Translations under genes and position numbers: made by a program
In this document: one piece after another, positions 34,667 through 46,140 of the stretch
How positions within the stretch are numbered: the stretch's first letter is position 1
Layout of the letters: every line of letters starts with the position of its first letter
The notes under the pieces: generated by a model
Told to the model about the DNA's origin: nothing
The model's database searches: none
Seen by the model: only the letters and a program-made list of their open reading frames with translations
Assembly (NCBI GenBank): GCA_037179335.1
Contig: JAKZHN010000008.1
Coordinates: 1,488,001-1,552,000, forward strand
Direction of reading: 5' to 3'
Length of the DNA stretch: 64,000 nucleotides
Origin: Cyclaneusma minus
Taxonomy: Eukaryota > Ascomycota > Leotiomycetes > Marthamycetales > Marthamycetaceae

Positions 34667-35123
34667 GTCACTATCGTTTCCCGCCTCCGTCTCGCTTGCT
34701 GGCGATATTGTCCAAAAGGGTACGGATACTTAAAATTGATTTAAACGCTCGAGACTTCCAGCCGCTGTCGCCAGCAAATATATTGTTGAGTTTTGGGGGA
34801 ATATATTCTATCTGGCGGTGGTTTCTTGTGATGCTGGGACAGTCACGGTTCGAGGCCAACCCCCTGTTTCGCCCTTTCCTCTCGTTTGCTCACCCTCATC
34901 GTACTTGCTCAATGCGACGCCGGCACTCATTCTTTCTCGTCATTATGGTGCGTAAGATGCTTGAAAGGCCATGGATCATGAATCCGACGGTATGATGCTT
35001 GTTACTAACTAAGAAGGCTGAAGGAAGTCCTTTCATAGAACTTACCACCCACGTCTAGTGAATACAGCTAACAAGTGACGAAATACTCCCAGCCCAGCGG
35101 GATCTATAGCAACAGAACAAACT
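34667..35123. other. Intergenic, promoter side of the zinc-cluster gene
   Basis: 457 bp containing the upstream region of the gene at 34666 and the 3' flank of the monooxygenase. Nothing specific was seen. Confidence 0.5.
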
Positions 35124-37255
35124 CTACTCGAGTCCCAGCACGCTTTTCAGAACACGTAGCAACTTCTCTTCGCACCCATCAATCATGTTCTTCGCTCTCC
35201 AAGCCACAAAACGGTCCGGTCTCGCCAAAACACAACCATCTTCATCCACCTCGCTCTTCTTCGCCCAGTCCCCATACACATCCTCGTAATCCTGTTTCCA
35301 TCCGATCGAGTACGCATTGATCGTGATACCCAGCTTAGCACCAACCTCGACTGCAGCCTTTTTCCACTTTTCGCCTCCAATCCCCGTCAACAGACAGAAC
35401 GCTCTATGTCCCGCTAGATCCTGCGTCGAAAATTGTTTTCCAGGCGACGTCGTATTAAGCCAAGCATGTGGTAGTCTCGATCCCGGATACGTCGTGATCT
35501 GGTGATATAGTACTGGATCTTCAGGAATTGGCGGTCTGGGGCCCTCATCCTCCAAATATATTCCAGCACCATCATACCGCTGATTCATCTCAACACCAAG
35601 ACCATGGAATTCATGAGCGCTGTGCTCAACCCCTTTGCGCAGTTTTTCCCTTCGTGCTCGCCCGGCAGGATTGGCTTCTGCTAGTTCGGCAAGTTCGGCT
35701 TTCCGTTCGTCGAGTGTTTCGGCCATCATGCCAAGAGCTTGGTAGATGCTGCCATGATCGCGGAGGCCCTGATTCGCACGCGTGATTACAGATTCGCCGA
35801 CGGGTTGGCGCTCAGGACTGTAGGTTTTGAGGAGTGAGGGGTGAGCTTTGCCTGCCATGACATAGGCAATTTTCCAGGCCAGATTGTATGCGTCTTGCAC
35901 ACATGTGTTGCTGCCTAATCCGTTGAAAGGGGGATGTCGATGGACTGCGTCTCCGAGGCAGAAACTGGACAAGTTAGTTCTCAATGCCAACATCCCGGGT
36001 GGTCTGAAACTTACACGTTGCCTTTGGAGTACTCGGAAGCGACGGTCTCATTGATGTACCACTTGGAAACATCAACAATTTCAACTTTGACAGAATCATC
36101 CCCTATCATCTCCTTGACGCGGTGCATGTACTCTTCTCTAGATGTTGTGAACGTCACCCCTGTTCCGGGTTTTGGAATCATGATAAACATCCATCTAATC
36201 TGTATCAGCTCTCTTTCCATCGTGACCATGAAATGACAAGAACCTACCGGTGCCATGGCTGGACCATTCTGACCAAACCCGCCCAACCGTAGTCGCTTTT
36301 CTTAACATCAGGCTGCAGGACCCAATGGAGGTTTCCCATCCTACTTTCCACAACATGTGAAAGATCTGCCTCGACCAAGACGTTGATAGCCAAACCTTGT
36401 CCCGGCTTCTGGATCAAAGGTATTTGCAGCTCTTTCAATATCGGACTCCGTGCACCATCACATCCAAAAAGGTATTTGGAACGAATAAAGTAATGGTGGC
36501 CTGTCATCATATCCTTGACGGTGCTGAGGATTGATCCCGTATCTTCGACTTTGTGAGTCACCCAGTTGGTGTCCAATCGACACTTGAAGCCGTTATGTGT
36601 TGCATAACGCACGAGGATAGGCTCAAGCTCGGTTTGAGGCAGATCGACGGGCTCACATGGGCTCGCGGAATCGTAGTCTCCCTGAAGAATATTGAGCACG
36701 AGTTTGTTAGGACGTCAGGGACTTGGTACCTTTCTTTTTGGATCATTACCCCATGAGTACGTCCTGGCAAATTCGTCCCCACATAGGGTATAGCACCTTT
36801 ATACCTCCATCAGCACTCATCGCAGCAGCTTTGGTTTTGAAAATTTGTGATAAAGAATTACCAGCGGGTATGTAGCATGTTCTTGCCGCTATGTGCAACT
36901 TTCAAACAGGCTTCTTCCAAACCAATGTCTCTCAAACATTCTGTATAGAATTAGTTCATGTTCGGAGGCGCGAGGATCGCCATATTGCATACCCAGAGCA
37001 GCCATATTTGTGATATGAGCACGTGGAGTTTCGGCAGTACCAGATGCAGCTCCAATCATGATACCCTTGAGGCCTGTTGGTCGTGTAAGCTCTTGCATGC
37101 CGCAGAAGGTGTATTTTTGAACACTTACCATAGGAGGCAAGAAAACATGCCAAACTTGCCCCAGCCGGCCCAGCACCTACTATCAGGAGATCGGTTTCTA
37201 GAAGGGGGATATCTTCAGGGGCCCCCTTGATGACATGGATATTGTGGGTGACCAT
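35124..37255 (-). CDS. FAD-dependent aromatic hydroxylase (phenol 2-monooxygenase / TfdB type)
   Basis: Class A flavin monooxygenase that ortho-hydroxylates phenolic rings with NAD(P)H and O2. Seven exons join in frame to 602 residues: 37255-37129, 37073-36993, 36940-36862, 36796-36730, 36681-36248, 36194-36015 and 35964-35124. FAD-binding GxGxxG: LLIVGAGPAGASLACFLASYG (residues about 23-43). The family-typical AHITNMAALECLRDIGLEE crosses intron 2. Next come GDEFARTYSWGNDPKRKGDY, the FGCDGARS motif, and FCLGDAVHRHPPFNGLGSN followed by DAYNLAWKIA, the GD motif that binds the FAD ribityl chain. The C-terminal third resembles the thioredoxin-like domain of phenol hydroxylases. It is divergent from the ring-cleavage dioxygenase at 38003, which would use its catechol product. 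The exact substrate is unknown. Confidence 0.93.
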
Positions 37256-38002
37256 TTTTGCTCGGTCAAAATGGTAAATTCTAGAATGAAGAGCAAGAAG
37301 AGAAGAGAAGGCAAAGAAGTTTAAGTAGGCACAGCCAGAACTTTTTCTCGGCGATATCTGGTATCCACAGTGAGACACGTGACTTGATAGTAAGAGCCGA
37401 CAAAGCTGAGCGAGCGATTATGAAGGATGCATAAGGGATGACATGGCAAAAGGACAGGTTGTGGAACACGCCTACATGTAGGATCAATCAGTTGCCACCA
37501 CGATGGGCATTTGAGGCCTGGGGTCCCACGGTTCATGTTGGCTCAGCCCCACTGATTCATGTTCCTACCGTCTTACTTTCTTCAGAGTCTATGTGATCAG
37601 GGGTTCCGGTTTTCGGGAATAATGACATATCAACGGCATGCGTGCATTCGATACATGTGGACGACCGGGTCAAAGCCAATACATGTACCCATGTACAACC
37701 CCGCAAAACTACCCCGCGGCATCACGCACGGCATGTTATATGTGGCCATGCAATTTGCGCCAAGATGCAAGATACCGATGCAACTGGACTGGAGGTTTCT
37801 GGCTTTGACGGAGGCGGCAGGATACATGATATTGAACATGACAAAACCACACCCCTTTCGGCGTTTCTGCTGAAAAACGACAATCTAAATACTCTAAAAA
37901 CACTTCTCAGTCCAGTCTGCGCTGTAAAGTACTTTATTGCCAAGCTGCAAGTTTAGTCATTGATTTGTTCGTTGCTTCCTTTGAACTGACCCACTTGCCG
38001 AT
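37256..38002. promoter_or_regulatory. Shared divergent promoter of monooxygenase and dioxygenase genes
   Basis: 747 bp between the start codons of two divergently transcribed catabolic genes. No coding sequence was found. No regulator site is asserted, because the binding specificity of the neighbouring Zn2Cys6 proteins is unknown. Confidence 0.55.
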
Positions 38003-39025
38003 ATGTCGCCGAGCACCGCTCTCCCTGATCCTCTCCCCACCATCAATCTCAACCATATGCCTTCGTCAACTACCAACACCAAGACTCGGCTGCGGCGACC
38101 AACTTTCTACTCGACTTCGGCTTCAGTGTCGCCAAAGAAGCCAATGGCAAGACCTACTTCAAAGGCTACGGTACCGAACCGTTTCTCTACTGTCTGACCT
38201 CCGGTCCAGAAGACAAGTTCCTTGGCGCCGCATTCCAAGTCGAGTCTCTCGCCGACCTCGAAAACGGCTCCAAAAGCCTACCCGGCGCTACCGAAATCTA
38301 TGAAATGGCAGATGCTCCCGGCGGTGGCAAGTGCGTGACCTTCTACGAGCCTGTCGACAGCTGTCCCTTCCATCTAGTATACGGACAAGAACCGTTCGAA
38401 ATGACACAGACCTTCCCCGAGCTATCCTACAACTTTCCCACGCACAAGCATCGCGAAGTAAACCGAACCCAGCGCTTCAAAAAAGGCCCAGCGCCCATCC
38501 ACAAGCTCGGCCATTTCGGACTCTGCGTGACAGACTATGCCAAAGCCTTCGACTTCTTCACAACTAGGTTCAATCTGCGCCCCAGCGAGATAGTGCACGA
38601 CGAGTCCTCCAGAGACATCACGACCTTTCTACGCCTGGACAGAGGGTCGGAATGGGTGGATCACCACACATTTTTCTTTTTCGAAGGGCCCAAGTTCCAC
38701 GTCCACCATAGCAGTTTCGAGGTGCACGATTTTGATATCCAGCTACTGGGACACAACTGGTTGCGCGAAAAGGGCTATAAGAATTGCTGGGGCGTGGGCA
38801 GGCATGTGATGGGGAGCCAGATTTTTGATTATTGGTTTGATCCGTCCGGCTTCATCTTGGAGCATTATGTTGATGGTGACTTGTTGAATGATGAAACGGA
38901 GGCTAATCGTACGAAGGCGGCGCCGGATAGTCTGCATGTTTGGGGTGAGTTGCCTTGTGTCTTGCAATTTGGCTTGGAGACTGATGAAAATAGGCCCGGA
39001 CTTGCCGCCAACTTTCTTGCAGTGA
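38003..39025 (+). CDS. Extradiol ring-cleavage dioxygenase (vicinal oxygen chelate type), apparent N-terminal frameshift
   Basis: Fe(II)-dependent meta-cleavage of catechols, related to 2,3-dihydroxybiphenyl/catechol 2,3-dioxygenases. Exons 38003-38944 and 38994-39025, ending GPDLPPTFLQ. The first module runs from AFVNYQHQDSAAATNFLLDF to VTFYEPVDSCPFHLVYGQE. The second module holds the predicted metal ligands: His in HKLGHFGLCVTDYAKAFDF, His in FHVHHSSFEVHDFD and Glu in FILEHYVDGDL. The start ATG with SPSTALPDPLPTINLNHM lies in a different frame from everything after about 38058; one missing base there would explain this. No in-frame ATG exists upstream in the main frame, and the next one is at 38305, which would remove most of the first module. 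Either a pseudogene or a sequence error. It is divergent from the phenol-hydroxylase-type gene at 37255. Confidence 0.85.
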
Positions 39026-39558
39026 TAGCCCTGCGAGGCACAATATTCCGGGATATATGTGGGAAATCTATATACTATGTTGTGCTAGGAGTGATGTGAA
39101 TATGATGCTTGGTGGATCAGTCACCGGAAATCAACCTAGGTCGTGTTTTGTTGTCTCCAAGTCGAGCCTTCGGGGCTCAATTGTGCGTATATCACAGCAG
39201 CGGTATGAGAGAAATTCACGGCTGGCTCGGTTTATCTTGCTCAAAACTCCAGTTACTATTTATGTGGCGCGGTCTCCTGTGACGGGCCAGGGCCGTGAAG
39301 AGAGAGAAGGTAGGAAAATTGAAGTAATCCAGAAAAGTCTTAAGTAATATAAAGAGAACCCAGTAAATACAAATTCTGTAAGAAGTGAACGAGTTTCCAA
39401 TTGGATGAGGAGCCGGGTCATTGGAATCTACTGCGAGAAGCGGAAGGGACTTGCCAGAGCTGAAGCAAAAAAAAACCAATCAGTTTCACGGATAATGGCT
39501 TCAAAAACCAACAAACCGATTTCTCCACATCTATGTGGAGACTGTTAAAAAATCAAAC
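39026..39558. other. Intergenic, contains Pol III terminator of the tRNA
   Basis: 533 bp between the dioxygenase 3' end and the tRNA. Apart from the terminator T-run at its right end, nothing was recognised. Confidence 0.5.
39547..39552 (-). terminator. RNA polymerase III terminator of tRNA-Gly
   Basis: Six consecutive T on the minus strand begin 7 nt past the tRNA 3' end, the standard Pol III stop signal. Confidence 0.75.
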
Positions 39559-39653
39559 TGCATCGACCGGGAATCGAACCCGGGGCCCATCGAGGTTGAA
39601 TGATTCGGGAATCATCATGGCAACGATGGATTTTACCACTAAACCACCAATGC
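39559..39653 (-). tRNA. tRNA-Gly (GCC) with a short intron
   Basis: The minus strand folds as a cloverleaf. The acceptor strand GCATTGG pairs imperfectly with the 3' strand ending TCGATGC, and discriminator A follows. The D-arm is GGTTTAGTGGTAAAATCC. The anticodon stem CATCG/CGATG has loop TTGCCA, giving anticodon GCC. The T-arm is CCGGGTTCGATTCCCGG. A 24-nt insertion lies one base 3' of the anticodon, the normal tRNA intron position. The internal A and B boxes are intact and a Pol III T-run follows. Confidence 0.92.
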
Positions 39654-41585
39654 TTGTCATTTGATACAAGTTGACTCAACATTCTGGTAAATGATCCGCA
39701 CAAAATATGCCATCACTATTATCACTTACTTTTCAACTCAGAGCCGATCACCCTCGACGGACCTTATTTGATTCCCGGTCGCTGCAATTTGAAAATTCAA
39801 CAGTCTCCATCTCTTGACTCTTCCTGGAATCGAAGCTTCCGTCACTTCGTGGCGAAAGCTTCGTAACATTCGTGAGTCGTACTTCCGATGGCAACGAAAT
39901 ATTTTTACTACCTCCTTTGAGTGAACTCGATGTTTGTGACTTGTGACTTGCTGGTGATAGATAAAAGGGTAGGCCGTATTAAGTGGTTGGATCGAGAACG
40001 GCAACTGCGAGTGGTTGTCTCTGTTCTGCTAATAGTTTCCGTCACTCCCTTAGGGACGTACATGATTCCAAATAGCTGTAGAGCCCGTAAGGGCGCTTTA
40101 GCGCAAGGGTAACATAGGTGGCGTTGGACGGAGCCCCATTCCTGTAAACCTTGTTTCAACTTGCAAGGCCAAAGGTTCGATTCTGGGCGAAAACAGGGTC
40201 GATTTTTCGTGCGGTCCCCCAAACTTACGGGAACGCGCGCACATGGGGTCGTCGGCAAAATGGAGACATTTTATGAAAAAGCGGGTGATATCTGGACCCT
40301 GGCAGGGAGGGCAGATACGTCCAGAAGCACCAGACCTACCAAAAGAACGTTAAACGAGACAACAAAAAGGAAATCGCCCCCATTGTCAGAACCATTTCAC
40401 CTCGTACTCTGTCCTAAATCCTCGTTCGGCCACAATACAATCCAAGAACCACTCTTCCTCTCCTTCGGACACAACAACTAATTGAGGTACCGCTGGACTA
40501 GCAACGCTTTATGTACTTGTTTGATGGAGGATATTTGAATAATACATTTCAGTGTTATCGAGCGAACTAGGGCTTCCGTTCCAATAAATACGGAATTTGG
40601 CAAGGGCTCTTTTTTCTTTTTTTTTGGGGGGGGGGGGGGAAACGAAGGCACAGCCGCACAGGATGTAAACTGGGGGAAAATACTGCGGGTACTTGGAGCA
40701 AATACTCAGATGTGTAGTATCTCACCGAGAAAGGGCTACCATTATTAACCATCTACATGTAGCATGATCTAAGATAATTAATCTCAGCTGACCGCTGTCA
40801 CCAACACCGCTCTGGCACTCCCATATTCGCAAGAGATTCGGAGGTGAGTACTGAAAGAAGTTCAAGTGATCGCAACCAATTCATCCATAACTAGACAGCA
40901 GCAGCAGTGATTTCAGCATCTATGGATGCCCATGGATTGCTATCCGATCTATTCGTATAAAGTTTTACAGGATATACGTCTCTCTCAATGTACAGTAGTA
41001 TGGCCCACACCGCTCTCCACCCCTCTGGAATTTCCCAAAAGCGATAGAAAGAGGAAAACAACCCATCAATGCAGACGACTCCGAAGTTCAAGTCGAGAGG
41101 ACTGATTAATCCTCCCAAAGCTGAACAAAAGCCACCCAACATACCGGCAGCGGTGGCAGCAAGCAGCAGAGAGAAATTCGCAAGGGGCCAGAACAAAAAC
41201 AACAAGAAACTTTCGCCATGCTACCTATCGCTCTGCAGTCGCAAAAAAAAAGAAGGCACATAATGGGACAACCTCGCTCAAAGGTGACCGGAGCATTTTC
41301 GAAACACAAACGACTCGCCCAGAGGACGCGGCCCGGCCAGCTTGTCATCCAATCTGACGACAGTAGCCATTGCATCCGCGAGAGCGCGGTTCCATTGCTC
41401 TCCGCGGGCCAAAGCCATCTCTCGAGCATGGGTCTGAAGATTTGCCGGACGGTAGGAAGACACGAGCGTAGCAAGCCAAGCCATAGATGCCACGGGACAA
41501 TTCCAGGTTAGATATGATCGAGTAGCAGAGACAAGCATGAGCGGGCGCCGTCAATGCGTATCTTGTCTACCAAGTCAAGCCAAGC
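39654..41585. other. Intergenic, nothing recognised; homopolymer tract
   Basis: About 1.9 kb between the tRNA and the Rom2 3' end. A T-rich run followed by about 13 G lies at 40609-40639. Minus-strand open frames around 40891-41474 are hydrophobic but overlap each other in different frames, with no recognisable family. Confidence 0.4.
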
Positions 41586-44500
41586 TCATTGAAGGTGAGC
41601 CCCGGACGGCACCACTGCGCCATCAGGTCGGATCGCTTGACCATCTGGCTTTCGCCCCATGGGCCAGAAGTCGATAGCTATTACCGTATCCTCACCACGA
41701 TCATCCTCAAACGCGTATATGATCTGCGTCGCAAGTCAGTAACCAACGCTTTCCGTATGTCCAATATAGTAAACGTACCTCTCTAGTGCTAGTATGTAGC
41801 ATCCTGATATTCTTGTGCGGCACAATGTGCACTGCGTTCGTCTCAATATTCCGCATCTCAATGAAATTGGGCTCAAAAGCGAGAATCCATGGATAGCTCA
41901 AGGCGAAGTTGCTTGGTTGACCTTCCCAATCGATTCTCCAATCCGGTCTTGCGCGCCAGCCGTTACGGTTGACAAAGAATGAGAAGTCCGAATAGTTCAG
42001 CAGGAATTCACCGTTGAGACGTTCAATATGTATAGGACGAACGTTTTCCTTGCGGGCGACGAAATCAAGAGAAGTGTCGGCTTGATCGAGGAGGGATTGT
42101 GTTTCGAGAGTCTCAAGAGATACCACCTCGAAACCACGAGCGCAGGCAACACAGAGCTTCGACTTGAGGAAATGGATCGAGGAGGATTCAGTTGGGATGT
42201 AAAACTCTTTGAATGCCTTCAACTCATCTTGACCGCTGTTGAACATCTTGAAGCCCTTTTGCTTCTTGCCTTTTGACATAGCATCATTCGGCTCGAACAC
42301 TTTGATAGTGGTCGACAACGCAGATGACTTGACGCAGCAAACCAGATGTCGGCCGAGGCAAATACCAGTCTTGAAAAAGTTGCAGTGACTCTGAATCTTC
42401 TTCGGCCGTTTCGACAATGCAGGCTCATTCGGATCCAGTGCTGATAATGGGAACGAATACAAAGATCGAGAAGAGAGCACCAACAGTAGCTGGTATTCTT
42501 CGAGAACGTCGATCTGGGTAACACCGGTAGTGTCAAGTACCCGTCTAGGCTTGACACCCGGCTCTTTCGCTCGCCTATCAGACACGAAGATACCACCATC
42601 CGTGCCGTAGACGAGCTTCCGTCCTCCATCAAATACAGCGACACAGTTGACTTTGTTGGTAGCAGGAAAGAATTTCTCAGAAAGAGGAGTCTTGTTGTAG
42701 AAATCACCACGTTTCCGCAGCAGCTCTTGTTGGTCCCCGATCTTTTCCATCCATTTCTTGCGACTCCCTGGTGTGCCCGCATAGAGAGTCAATTCGTAGC
42801 CTACTTTCCCAATATGCCTGAAGGTGATCGGGTAACCGTCCTTTTTCCCGTCATTGGTCTTTCCAGTGGAGGGTAGCAGGCTTGAAGATGGTCGTTTCAC
42901 CACGCCGCCAAGCCTTGGGCCAACGACATCGTCCATCTCACGAATTGCGAGAAGTTCCAAGGGTATGGGCCTTCGATAGACTTTCATCTCCTCCTTCTTT
43001 CCCACAGTCTTCACCCGTACAAGTAACATGGCATGATCAAACAAGTAAGCTTGAATATCACCAGGATCCGAAGGCGACTTCTTCAATGGACCCTTGTAGA
43101 GTAACTGACGGCCCTCCTCGGTAAGCTTGAGATCAACACGCTCGTTTGGTCTGAAGCGAAGTTGCTCGTGGAGTTGCTTGAGGTTGAATCGGTTCTCTGC
43201 ATTTCCTGATTCCTCATTGACCCTTCCTAGAAGATTCCTGATCATAGTCATGGCTTTAGGAATGTCCTCCGTGTCCTGACATTCTGGAGCCGTATATTTG
43301 AGGACGTTTTCGAGCAGAAGAGGATAACGAGCAAGTCGAGTGGTGGGCTTAGTCAAATATCCGTTGAGCTCCAGTTTCCTCGACTCCTTTCGGCGTTCGG
43401 TTTCATCAACGAATTTCGAGAAGCTAGGGTTCAGTGACCGTTCTTTCTCAAATTCAAACTTGCCGCCCAGCTGATTTGCACCATACGTAATAAACGGCTC
43501 GAATTGGGGAACGTATTGGAGAAAGATATCTCCAATACATTCAACAACTGGGTTCTTCCGCTGCCGTTCCGTAAGCGCGTCAGCGAATCTCGAGCTTACG
43601 CCGTGTATACTTGGCGGGTCAACAACGTTTCCGAAGATGGTTCGGACAGTCCTCTCTCTCCTGGCTTCGGGAATAGATGATTCTTTCGGGGACCGAAGAG
43701 GCATGATCCAGAAATCACGCAGATACTCGAGATCTTTAACGAAATCTCTTTCGGTGTACATAATCTCGGAAATGACCTCTTGTCGTTTCTTTTCCTTGTC
43801 CCCGACACTGTCGGCAACTTCTTTGGAGACAGTGTTGATCCAAAGCTTCTGTTCGTCCTGAGCGTCGTCGTCGTGAAGACTTGCATGAGATTTCTCCCGG
43901 CGAAGTCCAGGCTGCGGCCTGAGATTAAGGCGTGATTGTTGTTCTAGTCTGCGGGGACAGGCTATGGAGTAACATAGCTGATCTCGAGTACAAGTTGGCG
44001 AGTAGCATTCGGACAAAAGCACAAACACACCATTGACGTCCGTGGTATCGACCGGGTCATCCATCAAACTTTCTCGGAATTGATACATTTCAGTTGAGGA
44101 GTCTCGTAGGCGGTGATCGTAAGTAACATCATGAAAGAATTTCTGGGCATCCAGGGAGCGACCAAGCAGCAGCGCCAGATTTCGATCGGTAGTTTTAATG
44201 ATATAGGAGATGACATCCACAGCTTCGGCACCACTGAAAGCATTTTTATACGTGAGGCCGTTTTTAGTCCGGTCCCCAACGGTTATTTTCCCGCGAAAGC
44301 AGTCTGCAACTCGGGATAGAAGCGCTGGGTAAACGAGGGGCGCTTTCTGCCTCCTCTCCATGCCGCTGCTTGAAGATTTCGACATCGATGGGCGGTGCGT
44401 CAGGGAATCACTTCGCTCGGAACCTGGAGGACAGATTGTTGAGGACATAGACATGGATCTGCCCATATCGCCTATAGTCGACATCGACGTCATGCTAGCC

Positions 44501-45384
44501 GTCCGAGATGCTATCGCGGGTATATTGCGAGGATCGTGAATGCTGCTGAAGCTAGTTGAAGCCGGAAGTTCTTGCGGTTGCCCGGCCATTTTCCTATTCG
44601 GTATGATTCGCCCGCTCATCGTTTGGTGCGCATCTCTGTCTTGCGGAAAGGCAGTCATCGACATTGTGCGGTCTTCATGCCTTTCGGGAACTACTCTCCC
44701 CTGTGCTGTCGTACGTGACACCTGAGCCTGTGATTGGTAGGGTGCGTTTCGGAAAGCATTCGCGGGAGCTTGCGCAGGATAGTGGTTCGAAGGTTGTTGA
44801 TACATCTGCGGTCTGGGCACGCTTGCAAGGGATTGTGATCGGGACGGATCCGAGTTCAAAGCGGGACCTGGTTGATAGAACCTTTGGTTCGGGTTCGGAG
44901 CCATGGGTCTAGCGTATTGCTGCATCCCTGGTTGAGATCGAGGGTCCACCCGCTGCGGTACGGGATATGGTCTGCGATCAGGTCTATTCATCGGCGGTAG
45001 ATGTTGCGGTTGTGGCTGAGATGACACCTGCCCTCCTGGGGGCCCGCGCTGATCTTGGTAGTATCCGTTCGCCATAGTCCTATCCCCATTCGACATGCCT
45101 CCGGTTGAGGAGTATTGTGGGTAACCCTGTGATGGTCGTTGCTGCGGAGGAGGGCGCTGCATCCCACCAGCCATGCCAGCCACTTGCGAATTCATGGTAT
45201 TCGTTCGACCCGGAGGCATATTCGGCGGTACCGTGGCAGAAGTCATGGTCTGAGATCGGCCTGATGGGGGACCCCCAAAGATCTGGTTGAAAGCGGCGTC
45301 TCGAGACGGATAGCCGGCGCCGGAGCCATGGGCGTATTCGTTCGGCCGGACGCCATTCGAGCGGCCCTGCTGATAATCTGCCAT
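41586..45384 (-). CDS. ROM2: Rho1 guanine-nucleotide exchange factor, Rom2 type (DEP-DH-PH-CNH)
   Basis: Activates the Rho1 GTPase in the cell-wall-integrity pathway, acting at the plasma membrane of growth sites. Exons 45384-41779 and 41723-41586 give 1,247 residues. The N-terminal 340 residues are low-complexity (Pro, Gln, Ser, Arg). Then a DEP domain (about 350-435, LLSRVADCFRGKITVGDRTKNG), a DH domain (about 545-735, QEVISEIMYTERDFVKDLEYL and a second block with RYPLLLENVLKYT), a PH domain (about 765-910) and a CNH/citron domain (about 930-1,230, with FFPATNKVNCVAVFDGGRKL and NFALSYPWILAFEP). The final exon adds IIYAFEDDRGEDTVIAIDFW, which the read-through version would lack. Order and length match Rom1/Rom2 proteins. 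The upstream region is shared with VMA3. Confidence 0.94.
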
Positions 45385-46140
45385 TGCGTCGCTGGAGAAG
45401 GCTGGGACTGAAAGGCTGGTTGGGTCGGCAAGCCCTGATGGGAGCCTCGTGTAAGGAGATCCGTACTCTCAGACAGATCGGGTACCGGAACCAGGCTAGG
45501 TGTGCAAAGAGTAGCCGTAGTCGAAAATGTACGGCAGCAGGTACGTGCAGCTTCTCCGAGCCTCTCAGACGGTAGAAGCCGATATCACTCGACGGCGGAC
45601 CGGGCTATCGGCAGGCGTGGGCAGAGTTGGGAGTGAGGCGGCGGGGATCAGCAGTTCGGATCCAGATCATGAGCGCCGGTGGAAGAAGCTTTCCCAGGGC
45701 ATCGAGATGGCACTGCTCCAATGACAAGACAAGCCGCGTTCGTGGTCCCTGGGTGTTGGGGCGTGGTTTATTTCGTCTCGCCGTGGTAGATGCAAACTCC
45801 GATTTGGCTCGGTCGGGGCTTCGCGAGGAGAGGATGCGGCTGCTGCGACTGCTCAGTTGGTTGAAAGTCTGCTCTCGGCGGCCTGGGCAGTCAATATTAG
45901 GGCAAAGCCAGCGCAGCTGGCTGTGGTGCGAGTCGCGGGGGAGAATTAGGTAGCAATGGGGGAATTACAGGCGGTCGCTCTCACCAGGTATTGCCGTTCT
46001 TGCGCTCCAAAACCACGTGACCAGCTATTTAGCTCCGGCTTGGCAGAACCTTGGAGCTCCAGGCTTAGGCCGGCGACGACAGTCAACTTAGCCCAGGACT
46101 GTCCACGAAGAAGCAGCCCGCCACTCTTCCACAGCCCACC
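45385..46140. promoter_or_regulatory. Divergent promoter of ROM2 and VMA3
   Basis: 756 bp between the start codons of two divergent genes. Open frames within it are short and overlap in several frames, so I treat it as promoter and leader sequence. Confidence 0.5.

Noticed and set aside
40609..40639. T-run followed by G-run as a possible retroelement tail
   Set aside because: No coding sequence, target duplication or repeat structure accompanies it; a simple homopolymer tract is enough.
41106..41474. Hydrophobic minus-strand frames downstream of ROM2
   Set aside because: Several overlapping frames are open at once and none resembles a known membrane protein.
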